This document shows positions 8,331 through 16,177 of a stretch of DNA of 64,000 bases, one piece after another; position 1 is the stretch's first letter, and the number at the start of each line of letters is the position of its first letter. Under the pieces are notes generated by a model. It was given only the letters and a program-made list of their open reading frames with translations. It made no database searches and had not been told where the DNA came from. This DNA comes from Paenibacillus sp. DMB5. Its GTDB lineage: Bacteria; Bacillota; Bacilli; Paenibacillales; Paenibacillaceae. Location of the stretch: contig NZ_LRAC01000128.1 in assembly GCF_001517085.1 (NCBI RefSeq), forward strand, positions 1-64,000, given 5' to 3'. Both the position numbers and the translations under genes were made by a program.

Positions 8331-8419
8331 TGTATAACCGCCCCTTTAGCAGTTCGTCCATGTTATTTGCCCGAAAAGTCCATGTTCAAAGCCTGCAGAT
8401 TTCTCTATCATAACTACTA

Positions 8420-8434
8420 TGATAATGATTATCA
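8420..8434 (+). promoter_or_regulatory. Fur box, perfect consensus
   Basis: TGATAATGATTATCA matches the 7-1-7 consensus completely, and the match to the GATAAT repeats continues to 8440. It lies 40 bp before the siderophore-type binding protein, so that gene should be repressed by iron-loaded Fur. Confidence 0.92.
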
Positions 8435-8473
8435 TTATTAACAAAATTATATGTTGGAGAGTGGTAGTAGGCT

Positions 8474-9433
8474 ATGAAAAAGAGAATTATGGGTATGGTA
8501 CTTGCCGGGGTCATGGCACTGGGCATCGGTTCTGCAGCAAGCGTGAGTGCAGCTCCAGTCAACGTTGCAAAAGCTACAACGGCCACGCAGAAGATTACTT
8601 ATAAAGGCAAGGTATACACCGTACCGGCCAAGACTGATAATATCGTCATTACCGGGGCACTGGAAGCAATGGAAGACGCGCTGGTATTGAATTTTAAACC
8701 AAAAGGCATGATTACAGTCGGGGGTAAATTCCCTTCATTGTTCTCTAAAATTTCAACCGGGGTTAAGGGAATCGGCGAAAAAACAGAGCCTGACTTCGAA
8801 GCCATTCTGAAGATCAAGCCTGCCGTTATTCTCAGCAGCACCAAATTCCCGGCTGAAACCAATGAAAAGCTGGCTAAAATTGCGACAACTATTCCTGTAT
8901 CCCATATTGCAACAGACTGGATGGACAACCTGAAGCTGCTCGCAGCGCTGACAGGTAAGCAGAAGGAATCCACCCAGGCCATCGTTAAATACCAGAATGA
9001 GCTGAAGGTGGCCAAGACCAAGCTTGCCCCTAAATTTAAAGATAAGACAGTAGTAGCGGTACGTATCCGCAGCGGCAACCTGTTCCTGTATCCTAAGGAT
9101 GTCTTCTTCAACCGTTCCCTGTATGCGGATCTCGGCGCAGCCGTGCCAAAAGAAGTACAGTCGGTAAAGGCACAGCAGAATATTTCTCTGGAAGCCTTCG
9201 CTGCAATCAATCCGGACTACCTGTTTGTGCAATTCTCAAAGGATGAGAATGCAGACAACCCTAAGGCACTGGAAGAGCTGCAGAAGAACGCGATCTGGAA
9301 GAGCCTGAAAGCAGTGAAGAACGGAAATGTCTATGTTAATCTGGTAGACCCGCTCGCTCAAGGCGGAACAGCCTACAGCAAATTCTCCTTCCTTGAAGCT
9401 TTGATGAAGACCAAGCTGTACACAGGCAAATAA
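8474..9433 (+). CDS. Siderophore/heme-type ABC substrate-binding protein without lipobox
   Basis: 319 residues of the FecB/BtuF-like periplasmic-binding fold (PF01497): NIVITGALEAMEDALVLNFKP, DFEAILKIKPAVILSS, and a C-terminal NPDYLFVQFS leading to VKNGNVYVNLVDPLAQGG. The signal peptide ends in a plain A-x-A site (SVSAAPV) and there is no cysteine, unlike most Gram-positive binding proteins, which are lipoproteins. How it is held at the cell surface is therefore unclear. No permease or ATPase gene is adjacent. The perfect Fur box upstream supports a role in iron acquisition. Confidence 0.85.
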   Translation: MKKRIMGMVLAGVMALGIGSAASVSAAPVNVAKATTATQKITYKGKVYTVPAKTDNIVITGALEAMEDALVLNFKPKGMITVGGKFPSLFSKISTGVKGIGEKTEPDFEAILKIKPAVILSSTKFPAETNEKLAKIATTIPVSHIATDWMDNLKLLAALTGKQKESTQAIVKYQNELKVAKTKLAPKFKDKTVVAVRIRSGNLFLYPKDVFFNRSLYADLGAAVPKEVQSVKAQQNISLEAFAAINPDYLFVQFSKDENADNPKALEELQKNAIWKSLKAVKNGNVYVNLVDPLAQGGTAYSKFSFLEALMKTKLYTGK

Positions 9434-9466
9434 AGAGAAATCATGTATAATTTTCATAAAAATGCA

Positions 9467-9495
9467 GGGAGCCGCAAAACGGCTCTCCTTTTTTT
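9467..9495 (+). terminator. Rho-independent terminator
   Basis: GGGAGCCG, CAAAA loop, CGGCTCTCC, T7. Confidence 0.92.
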
Positions 9496-9570
9496 ACGGT
9501 TACAAATAAAAAAATCAGATAACAGTGTGTTTTTTTACAAAAAGGAGTATTCGATCAAGTGTTTCTATGG

Positions 9571-9745
9571 TACAATTTAACTAATTTGTCGAAAAAGCTC
9601 GCATGAGGGCGGATTGTAACAGAGCGGGGATGCTGCCGCTTCATTACCGATTCCCTGTGAATACCTCCCGGGCTATTCTCCGGCTAGTTATTACCCGGAT
9701 TCAAACGGCAAAGCCAGCAAATTACAACAAGAAAGCGGTGTTTAG
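9571..9745 (+). other. Long leader of the SDR gene, unassigned
   Basis: A -10-like TACAAT at 9571-9576 is followed by about 165 nt before the ATG. The leader contains short GC-rich inverted repeats, such as GCGG/CCGC near 9625 and CCGG repeats near 9665-9705. I could not fit it to a riboswitch class I know, and there is no terminator-like T-run in it. Confidence 0.3.
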
Positions 9746-10513
9746 ATGAGTAGCAGATTTAATGGGAAAGTAGCAATCGTGACCGGAGCAGGAAGCGGGA
9801 TCGGACGGGCTACAGCCCTCAAGCTTGCCAGTGAAGGTGCATCAGTAGTCTGTGTGACCATTTCCGAATCGGGAAAAGCTACGGTCCGTGAAATCACTGA
9901 ACAGGGCGGAGAGGCGCTTTTTATCCAGGGCGACGTTTCTAAAGAGCCTGTTGTACAGGGCGTTATCCAAGAAACCATCGAACGCTACGGTAAAATTGAC
10001 TGCCTGTATAACAACGCAGCCATCACCGGTGACAACACGCTTGTAGTAGACTATCCTTTGGAAACGTTTAACCGCGTTATCGAAACAAATCTCTACAGCC
10101 AGTTCATGATGATGAAATATGCGCTTCCGCATATGACATCAGGTTCATCCATTCTGAACTGCGCCTCCCTGCATGGTACTATCGGCATGGCCGGCGATGC
10201 TGCATACTCCGCAAGCAAGCACGCCATTATCGGCTTGACCAAGTCTGTAGCGGCTGAGGTGGGTCACCTCAACATTCGTGCGAATGTGCTTGCACCGGGA
10301 CCGGTTCCGACTGTGATGATGGGCCGTTATGAGCGTCTGCTGTCTGATGATGTGGAAGGTCTGCAGGCGGCAATTGCCTCCGGTACGGCACTTAAGCGGT
10401 ATGGTACTCCGGAAGAAGTAGCGAACTTTGTCTGCTTCCTGCTGAGTGAAGAGGCAGGTTTCATTACAGGTACTGTTCATTTGATTGACGGTGGCTATTC
10501 AGCTACCAAATAA
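9746..10513 (+). CDS. SDR-family NAD(P)-dependent oxidoreductase
   Basis: 255 residues, a classical short-chain dehydrogenase. TGAGSGIG (about residues 13-20) binds the nucleotide, NNAA follows near residue 89, the catalytic serine lies in SILNCASLHG, the YSASK motif gives Tyr and Lys, and LAPGPVPT follows. The acidic or basic cofactor-selecting residue is not conclusive, and the substrate is unknown. GAAAGCGG before the ATG is a weak RBS. It is monocistronic as far as can be seen, with an unusually long leader. Confidence 0.88.
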   Translation: MSSRFNGKVAIVTGAGSGIGRATALKLASEGASVVCVTISESGKATVREITEQGGEALFIQGDVSKEPVVQGVIQETIERYGKIDCLYNNAAITGDNTLVVDYPLETFNRVIETNLYSQFMMMKYALPHMTSGSSILNCASLHGTIGMAGDAAYSASKHAIIGLTKSVAAEVGHLNIRANVLAPGPVPTVMMGRYERLLSDDVEGLQAAIASGTALKRYGTPEEVANFVCFLLSEEAGFITGTVHLIDGGYSATK

Positions 10514-10600
10514 TAGCTCTTCCTGACAGGGAACTGTATATTATTAAATACATTAATTATATTCCTTTTTCTCTCAACAAAGCTTAAACAAAAACCGATA

Positions 10601-10624
10601 TAAATCATATGTACATATGATTTA
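10601..10624. promoter_or_regulatory. 24-bp perfect palindrome, probable operator
   Basis: A perfectly self-complementary 24-mer centred on GTAC, with arms built from ATCATAT. It lies 23 bp before the next start codon. Symmetry of this length in a promoter points to a dimeric or tetrameric regulator; the ATGTACAT centre resembles PadR-type sites (inference). The regulator is not in the immediate neighbourhood. Confidence 0.6.
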
Positions 10625-10647
10625 ATATTATACTTGGAGGAATCAGC

Positions 10648-11007
10648 ATGCCTTACACAATGGAAGTTAACACTGCAAAAAATCAAGTGGTTGTAAAAGC
10701 AATGGGCCTTACCGAAGCAGATGTGCCTTCTTACATCTCCGATTTCGAAAAAGCAATGAAACAGCTCAAACCGGGCTTCACCGGGATTACTGATGTAACA
10801 GGTTCCCCGACCATTCTGTCCCCTGAGGTTGCTGCAATGCTGGCTCCTACAGGTGAAATGGCTGTTGCCAACGGTCTTGGCGGCTGGGTTTATGTTGCTA
10901 ACTCTCCAATCTGGAAAATGCAGATGAAGAGACTGTTCGGAAGCTTTGCTGTACACTATCCGACTTATGAAGAAGCAGATGCTTACCTGCTAAGCCTGAA
11001 GAAATAA
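10648..11007 (+). CDS. Small conserved-type protein, STAS/SpoIIAA-like fold suspected
   Basis: 119 residues, no signal peptide or membrane segment. The pattern MEVNTAKNQVVVKAMGLTEADVPSYI, then KPGFTGITDVTG, then a helix and VYVANSP looks like an alternating beta-alpha STAS/SpoIIAA-like protein, but no phosphorylatable serine motif is evident. A strong GGAGG lies before the ATG. It is flanked by a 24-bp palindrome upstream and a terminator downstream, so it is a separately regulated single gene. The function is unknown. Confidence 0.7.
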   Translation: MPYTMEVNTAKNQVVVKAMGLTEADVPSYISDFEKAMKQLKPGFTGITDVTGSPTILSPEVAAMLAPTGEMAVANGLGGWVYVANSPIWKMQMKRLFGSFAVHYPTYEEADAYLLSLKK

Positions 11008-11023
11008 GCTGCAGCATTACAGG

Positions 11024-11048
11024 AAGGGCCCTTCGGGGCCTTTTTTTT
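11024..11048 (+). terminator. Rho-independent terminator with UUCG loop
   Basis: AAGGGCCC, TTCG, GGGCCTTT, then further T. Confidence 0.9.
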
Positions 11049-11195
11049 ATACATAAGTTCAGATGCAGTATAGATTGAGCGTAACCTTCCTGCCCACAGT
11101 CCGTATAAGGAGGAGAAAAAGCCTGCACCGTGTTTGTTTAGCAGGACAAATCCAGTTGTTTACAGTACAAATAAGAGCCAAGGGTTGTGCATCGA

Positions 11196-13580
11196 ATGAA
11201 AGAAAACTTCAGGAAGACAGCAACAGAGGAGTATGGCAATGCGGAACAGAAGGCGCTCAAATACTTCACGGCACTTCATAACCAGGTTACCAACAAATTG
11301 CAAATCCAGGTCCTGACCGAAGACATTCAGATATGGAAAAGAAATCATCTCCGGCGCTTCAGCGGATTATCCTTTTTCTCAAGAGCAGGCCGTAAACCGG
11401 ATACCCGGGATTTTTACCGGTACATTCAGTGGCTTAAAGTTACAGGGAAGCTGACAGAATATCTGAACCGCAGCATCTCCTATATGTACATGAGAGATTT
11501 AGGCAAGGATTTGAATGCTCCGGAGACGCAGCGGCGCATACAGCGCACAGCTGATGATATGAGCCGGCTTCTGTCAAGACCCCCCGCCAGGAACGGCACT
11601 ACGGGACCGGAGTTTATGAATCTGGCGGAGGTGTACCGCTGGGCCCGGAAAGAAGGTATAGAGACGGCAATCATCTGGCTGTTCAAGAAGCTGCGGGCCG
11701 TAGCTGCCCATATTCCCGAGGGAATGAGCGCAGAGCATGCCCAGCGCAAGCTGATCAAGATTATTATCGGGGTTGTCCTGCATGTCATTGACGAAATGGG
11801 GGAAGATGCAGCGCCGGCGGAGCGCTCCCGCAGACTGGACGCTGCAGTGAGGCTCGGTTATTCCTACGGTCTGACCTATCCGTTTGTGGATGATCTGCTG
11901 GATTCGAGTATTCTGACTCCCCTTGAAAAGGAGCAGTATTCCGCATTAATCGGCAGTGCACTGCTGTCCGGGGAAGTGCCTGAGCTGGGCGTATGGTCCG
12001 GTCAGAACAGGCAGCTGATACAGTACATCCATAAGGAGCTTACAGAAGCATTTGTCTATATCAGGGATCATCAGGATGCGGACAGCCGGCAGACCTTTTT
12101 TGCCCAGTCCCATGTCTTTTTTCAGGCTCAGGATATTGACCGGGTCAAGCTTCTTTCCTATAAGGAATACACCAATGAGGAGCTGTATATCCCCGTCATT
12201 CTGAAATCGTCCTCATCCCGGCTGATTGCCCGTTCAGTGATTAGTGCTCCCCCGGATGAAGGCTTTGAGGAGCGGACCTTTTTCTTCGGCATTTACAATC
12301 AGCTGGCGGATGATTTTGCCGATATGGAGCAAGACCTGAAAGACGGGGCTGTCACCCCTTATACTTATTATTTAAAGTATCATCAGGAAAGGCCTGATCT
12401 GATTAATCCTTTTGAAGTCTACTGGGCGGTTGTTGCCAACCTGATACACAGTGTCTACCATTCTGATTCCAAAGCACGCGAAGTTATACTGGACAGGGCG
12501 GTCAACGGGCTTAAACGGTACAGGGAACGTGCTGGAGCCGTCAAATACAATGAGACGATGAAGCTTTTTGCCGGCGACTTAGGGGAGTTGGGCCGTTTAC
12601 TGCAGAAAATGGTCAGCAAGGCGGATGACGTGGACTTTTTTGACAAGCTGCTGCGTGACGGGTTAATCGATCAGCTCAAACAGGATGCCCGGGAGCAGGA
12701 GGAATTCTCCGGCACCCTGCAAAATGTCCGCTCCCTGATCAATAATGAACTGAGGTTCAGCAGTCCGCAGAGCCTGCCGGTTATGCAGGAACGGCTGATC
12801 CATGCCGCCAATTATAGTCTGGAAGGGGACGGGAAGCGGGTGCGTCCCATTCTGACCTGGGTTATGGGTGTGAACGGATACGGGCTGGACGCACCGGCAA
12901 TCATGCCTCTGCTGCGGTCGCTGGAATATATGCATACGGCATCGCTGATCTTTGATGATTTGCCTTCGCAGGACAACGCGCCGACCCGCAGAGGACGCGA
13001 GACGCTGCACCAGGTTCAGAGCAGCGCGGTAGCCGAATTAACCGGACTGTACCTGATCCAGCAGGCGACCTTCCAGCAGGCGTCCCTGATCCGCTTCAAG
13101 CCGGAGACCGTATTGGGCCTGATCCGTTATTCGGCGCAAAAGGCAGCGGATATGTGCATGGGACAGATGATGGATCTCGATTCCAAAGGTAAAGCCCTGA
13201 CTTTGGAGCAGCTGGACAGGATATGCTTTTACAAGACAGGAGTCGCTTTTGAGGCTTGTCTGGTGATGCCGGCGATGCTGGCTGAAGCGGAAGAAGCGGA
13301 GATTGAAGCACTGAAGCGGTTTGCTTACCATATGGGGATTGCTTTTCAGATCAGGGATGATCTGCTGGATGTGGAAGGGGAAGCTCATGTGCTCGGCAAG
13401 CCCGCCGGCAACGACGTACTCAATAACCAGTCGAATTTCGTCTCGATTCTCGGGCAGGATGGTGCCGGAAAGGAAATGTGGCAGCATTACTGTCTGGCAA
13501 GTGACGCGCTGCAAGAAATTCCCCGCAATATCCCTTTCCTGAAGCATCTGCTTAATTATGTGGTGAACCGGGAGCGGTAA
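11196..13580 (+). CDS. Two-module isoprenoid synthase: terpene-synthase-like N half, polyprenyl diphosphate synthase C half
   Basis: 794 residues, more than twice a normal E-prenyl diphosphate synthase. The C-terminal module (about residues 515-794) is a canonical trans-prenyltransferase: GDGKRVRPIL, first Asp-rich motif DDLPSQD (587-593, the short-chain DDxxxxD form) and second motif DDLLD (721-725), with KTG before it. The N-terminal module (about 1-460) is all-helical and carries its own two Asp-rich stretches: DDLLD at 232-236 and ADDFADMEQD at 371-380, the latter in the position of the second metal-binding motif. This suggests a product chain within one polypeptide, with allylic diphosphate made by the C half and cyclised or further modified by the N half (inference). 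ATG 11196 is chosen over GTG 11187 for its distance from AAGGG. Monocistronic. Confidence 0.78.
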   Translation: MKENFRKTATEEYGNAEQKALKYFTALHNQVTNKLQIQVLTEDIQIWKRNHLRRFSGLSFFSRAGRKPDTRDFYRYIQWLKVTGKLTEYLNRSISYMYMRDLGKDLNAPETQRRIQRTADDMSRLLSRPPARNGTTGPEFMNLAEVYRWARKEGIETAIIWLFKKLRAVAAHIPEGMSAEHAQRKLIKIIIGVVLHVIDEMGEDAAPAERSRRLDAAVRLGYSYGLTYPFVDDLLDSSILTPLEKEQYSALIGSALLSGEVPELGVWSGQNRQLIQYIHKELTEAFVYIRDHQDADSRQTFFAQSHVFFQAQDIDRVKLLSYKEYTNEELYIPVILKSSSSRLIARSVISAPPDEGFEERTFFFGIYNQLADDFADMEQDLKDGAVTPYTYYLKYHQERPDLINPFEVYWAVVANLIHSVYHSDSKAREVILDRAVNGLKRYRERAGAVKYNETMKLFAGDLGELGRLLQKMVSKADDVDFFDKLLRDGLIDQLKQDAREQEEFSGTLQNVRSLINNELRFSSPQSLPVMQERLIHAANYSLEGDGKRVRPILTWVMGVNGYGLDAPAIMPLLRSLEYMHTASLIFDDLPSQDNAPTRRGRETLHQVQSSAVAELTGLYLIQQATFQQASLIRFKPETVLGLIRYSAQKAADMCMGQMMDLDSKGKALTLEQLDRICFYKTGVAFEACLVMPAMLAEAEEAEIEALKRFAYHMGIAFQIRDDLLDVEGEAHVLGKPAGNDVLNNQSNFVSILGQDGAGKEMWQHYCLASDALQEIPRNIPFLKHLLNYVVNRER

Positions 13581-13591
13581 ATGAGTATGCT

Positions 13592-13621
13592 AAAAAGCCC
13601 GCATAGAATGCGGGCTTTTTT
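13592..13621 (+). terminator. Rho-independent terminator
   Basis: AAAAAGCCCGCAT, AGA loop, ATGCGGGCTTTTTT; usable from both sides. Confidence 0.92.
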
Positions 13622-13647
13622 GTGCTTTTTGGTAAGCTTCAGGGTTA

Positions 13648-14502
13648 TCAAACCATCCGCATAATTTCGTCCACAATCAGCCGGGGCTCTGAATACATGA
13701 TCATATGCCCGGAACGGCTGGCTTCGACGAGCCTGCTGCCCGGGTGGCCTGCCGCCGTTTTCCGGTGGGCTTCAAGCAGCACAGGTCTGGTCTTCTTCTC
13801 CATCCGCGAAATATGGGTGCCGGAGATGATGGTCAGGGGGATACTGCCGAGCGGCACCGGCTGGTCCAGCAGTCCTTTCAGATCCCGTATGAAATCCCTG
13901 CCCTCTGCAAGTATGGTCCGGCCTGCCTGCGCCGTAAAGTCCTCACGCTTGTGATCAGCATAAATCTCGGCAGGCTGAACCCTGCCGGGTCTGCTCCCGA
14001 TCAGCTTGTACAGGCCGCTTTTCATCATCAGTGGAATAATGAAGTCCATTCTGCCGTAATGCTTCGCTGCAGCCTCGCTGAAATACATGCTGCAGTTTTC
14101 ATCCGTCGGATCGACGAGAATCAGCCCACGGATCAGGCCGGGGCCAAGTGAGGCTGCCACAGAACGGACAACCGGTCCGCCCCAGCTGTGGCCGACCAGA
14201 ATGAACGGTCCGCTGCCAAGCTGCTGCAGAAGACAACTCAGATCCCCGGCAATACGGGCGAGCGTCCGTGGAGCAGAGTCGGCTTCGCTGCGGCCGATGC
14301 CTGCCCGGTCGTAAACGACAGCGCGTGTTGCTTCCCCGATCAGCGGCTGTACAAGCCCCCAGCATGAGCGGGACATTCCCATGCCTGATTCGAACACGAC
14401 AGTGACTGCTCCGCTTCCTCTCTCCATATAATGAAGCTTACGGCCGTCAGGAGTTTCTATATAATGGCTGATTCCGAATGGATGTGTTTGTGTATCCGGC
14501 AA
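13648..14502 (-). CDS. Alpha/beta hydrolase behind a Fur box
   Basis: 284 residues of the alpha/beta hydrolase fold: oxyanion-region VVFESGMGMSRSCW, nucleophile elbow ILVGHSWGGPV (GHSWGG) and a C-terminal SRSGHMIMY supplying the histidine. The TTG at 14502 is preferred over TTG 14520 because GGGGGAG lies 6 nt upstream of it. A Fur box upstream points to iron control, so an esterase acting on a metallophore is possible, but the active-site motifs do not prove it. It lies downstream of, and in the same direction as, the Zur-linked ABC operon, with its own control region. Confidence 0.8.
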   Translation of the reverse strand: MPDTQTHPFGISHYIETPDGRKLHYMERGSGAVTVVFESGMGMSRSCWGLVQPLIGEATRAVVYDRAGIGRSEADSAPRTLARIAGDLSCLLQQLGSGPFILVGHSWGGPVVRSVAASLGPGLIRGLILVDPTDENCSMYFSEAAAKHYGRMDFIIPLMMKSGLYKLIGSRPGRVQPAEIYADHKREDFTAQAGRTILAEGRDFIRDLKGLLDQPVPLGSIPLTIISGTHISRMEKKTRPVLLEAHRKTAAGHPGSRLVEASRSGHMIMYSEPRLIVDEIMRMV

Positions 14503-14521
14503 TAGCGTCTCCCCCGTCAAT

Positions 14522-14536
14522 TAAGAATGATTATCA
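14522..14536 (-). promoter_or_regulatory. Fur box upstream of the hydrolase
   Basis: Read on the minus strand: TGATAATCATTCTTA, an imperfect 7-1-7 Fur box, with the left half-site perfect. It lies just upstream of the TTG start. Confidence 0.65.
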
Positions 14537-14621
14537 ATTGGTTTCATTGTAAGCGAAGGGAAGAGAATGGACAAGCCTTGCCGCAAATACAAGACAAATA
14601 GAGCAGGGCTCAGTTTATTAT

Positions 14622-15389
14622 TCAATAGATGGAGATTAGCTCTTTCGTATATTCATGCCTGTCCTCCGCGAACATGTCCTGCCGGGCAAATTCGTCAACG
14701 AATTGCCCTTCACGCATTACCAGTAGGCGGCTGCTCATCCGGCTGACTGCAGCCAGATCATGGGAAATAAACAGATAAGCCAGATTCAGCTGGCGCTGCA
14801 GCTGCTCCAGCAGCGTGAGAATGGCCCCTTGGGATAACACATCGAGACTCGCTGTCGGCTCATCGAGCACAATCATCGCCGGTTCTATGCTGATCGCCCT
14901 GGCTATGGTTACCCGCTGCTTCTGGCCGCCGCTCAGGTCATGAGGATAACGTCCGGCGAGGGAAGAGGGCAGCTCTACTGCTTCCAGCAGCTCATCAACA
15001 AAGGCAGAGCGGGAAGAGCTGCTGAAATAGTTGTGCTGCATATGGCGGCTGTACTGGTTATACGGGTCCAGCAGGCTATCTCTGATGCGCAGCCGCGGAT
15101 TAAGAGCCGCAGCAGGATTCTGGAACACGATCTGCATGTCCCGCCGGTAGGGGTTCAGCTGCTTTTCATTCAGCTGCTGGATCGGCTGCCCCTTGAAGGT
15201 TATAGTTCCGCCGGTTACCGGCTCAAGCCGCAGCAGACAGCGTGCCAGTGTGCTTTTTCCGCAGCCGCTCTCTCCAACAAGGCCCAGGCATTCGCCCTGT
15301 TCCAGGCTAAAGCTTACGCCACGGATAGCGTGTTTGCCGTTCTTGTATTCTTTGGTCAGCTGTTCTACGGACAGCAGAGATGTACTCAC
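14622..15389 (-). CDS. ABC transporter ATP-binding protein, peptide/nickel (Opp/Dpp/Nik) type, second ATPase
   Basis: 255 residues. Walker A GESGCGKSTLARCLL, signature LSGGQKQRVTIARAI, Walker B MIVLDEPTASLD and H-loop FISHDLAAVSRM are all intact. It corresponds to the OppF/NikE position of the five-gene importer. The start overlaps the end of the preceding ATPase by 4 bp. It ends about 85 bp before the hydrolase Fur box. It powers uptake of whatever the shared binding protein delivers; a metal chelate is likely given the Zur boxes. Confidence 0.88.
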   Translation of the reverse strand: MSTSLLSVEQLTKEYKNGKHAIRGVSFSLEQGECLGLVGESGCGKSTLARCLLRLEPVTGGTITFKGQPIQQLNEKQLNPYRRDMQIVFQNPAAALNPRLRIRDSLLDPYNQYSRHMQHNYFSSSSRSAFVDELLEAVELPSSLAGRYPHDLSGGQKQRVTIARAISIEPAMIVLDEPTASLDVLSQGAILTLLEQLQRQLNLAYLFISHDLAAVSRMSSRLLVMREGQFVDEFARQDMFAEDRHEYTKELISIY

Positions 15390-16177
15390 CCGCCCACCTC
15401 CTGTAGTCCGGACGGCAGGCGGGTCAGCACAGGGGCGGCAGCGATCAGCTGGCGCGTATAATCGTGACGCGGGTGATCGAGCACCCTGTGCGTTCCTCCG
15501 GCCTCCACAATCCGGCCTTCCTTCATGACGGCAATCCGGTCGGTATGCCGCCGGACATGCCGCCAGTCGTGGGTGATAAACAGGATGGAGCAGCCGGTGT
15601 CCAGCCGCAGCCTGTTCAGCAGGCTCAGCACACGGTGTCCGCTTACACTGTCAAGTGCTGTAGTGACTTCATCCGCAATAAGCACATCCGGTGTGAACAG
15701 CAGGGCAAGCGCGATGGAGGCGCGCTGCAGCTGGCCGCCGCTTAGCTGAAAGGGATACCTCCCCGCCAGGCTGCCTTCCAGTCCGACGGATTCCAGGGCA
15801 ATAGCGGTACGGCTCCGGGCTTCTTTGAGATTTTCTTTATCATGGATGGCGATCGCCTCGCTGAAATGCTGGCCGATGGTACGGAAGGGGGCGAAGGCAG
15901 CCTGATAATCCTGGAAGATGTAAGCCAGCCTCCGGCCTAACACCTGTCTGATGTTTCGGCGGTTCATTCCAGTCAACTCAGTATCACCTAAACGGATGCT
16001 GCCTTCGGCAGACAGGTTGGGCGGAAGCAGAAGGCCGGCACTGCGGGAGAGCAGGCTTTTGCCGCTGCCGCTCTGCCCGACCAGGGCGTGCCATTCTCCC
16101 GGCAGGACATTCAAAGACACACGGTCAACGAGCACCCGTGAACGGTTACGTATCGTAATCTCATCAAAATGCAGCAT
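15386..16177 (-). CDS. ABC transporter ATP-binding protein, peptide/nickel type, first ATPase
   Basis: 263 residues, OppD/NikD position. Walker A VGQSGSGKSLLSRSAG, signature LSGGQLQRASIALALL, Walker B VLIADEVTTALD and FITHDWRHVRRH are present. It lacks the long C-terminal oligopeptide-family extension, as in NikD- and CntD-like proteins. It touches the permease gene by a shared base and overlaps the next ATPase by 4 bp, so translation is tightly coupled. Confidence 0.88.
   Translation of the reverse strand: MLHFDEITIRNRSRVLVDRVSLNVLPGEWHALVGQSGSGKSLLSRSAGLLLPPNLSAEGSIRLGDTELTGMNRRNIRQVLGRRLAYIFQDYQAAFAPFRTIGQHFSEAIAIHDKENLKEARSRTAIALESVGLEGSLAGRYPFQLSGGQLQRASIALALLFTPDVLIADEVTTALDSVSGHRVLSLLNRLRLDTGCSILFITHDWRHVRRHTDRIAVMKEGRIVEAGGTHRVLDHPRHDYTRQLIAAAPVLTRLPSGLQEVGG

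Noticed and set aside
9590..9745. Similarity of ACAGAGCGGGG in the SDR leader to a piece of ydaO (cyclic-di-AMP) riboswitches
   Set aside because: The other conserved blocks of that class (the GGGGCGAAU-type and CAGCUAAC-type segments) are missing.
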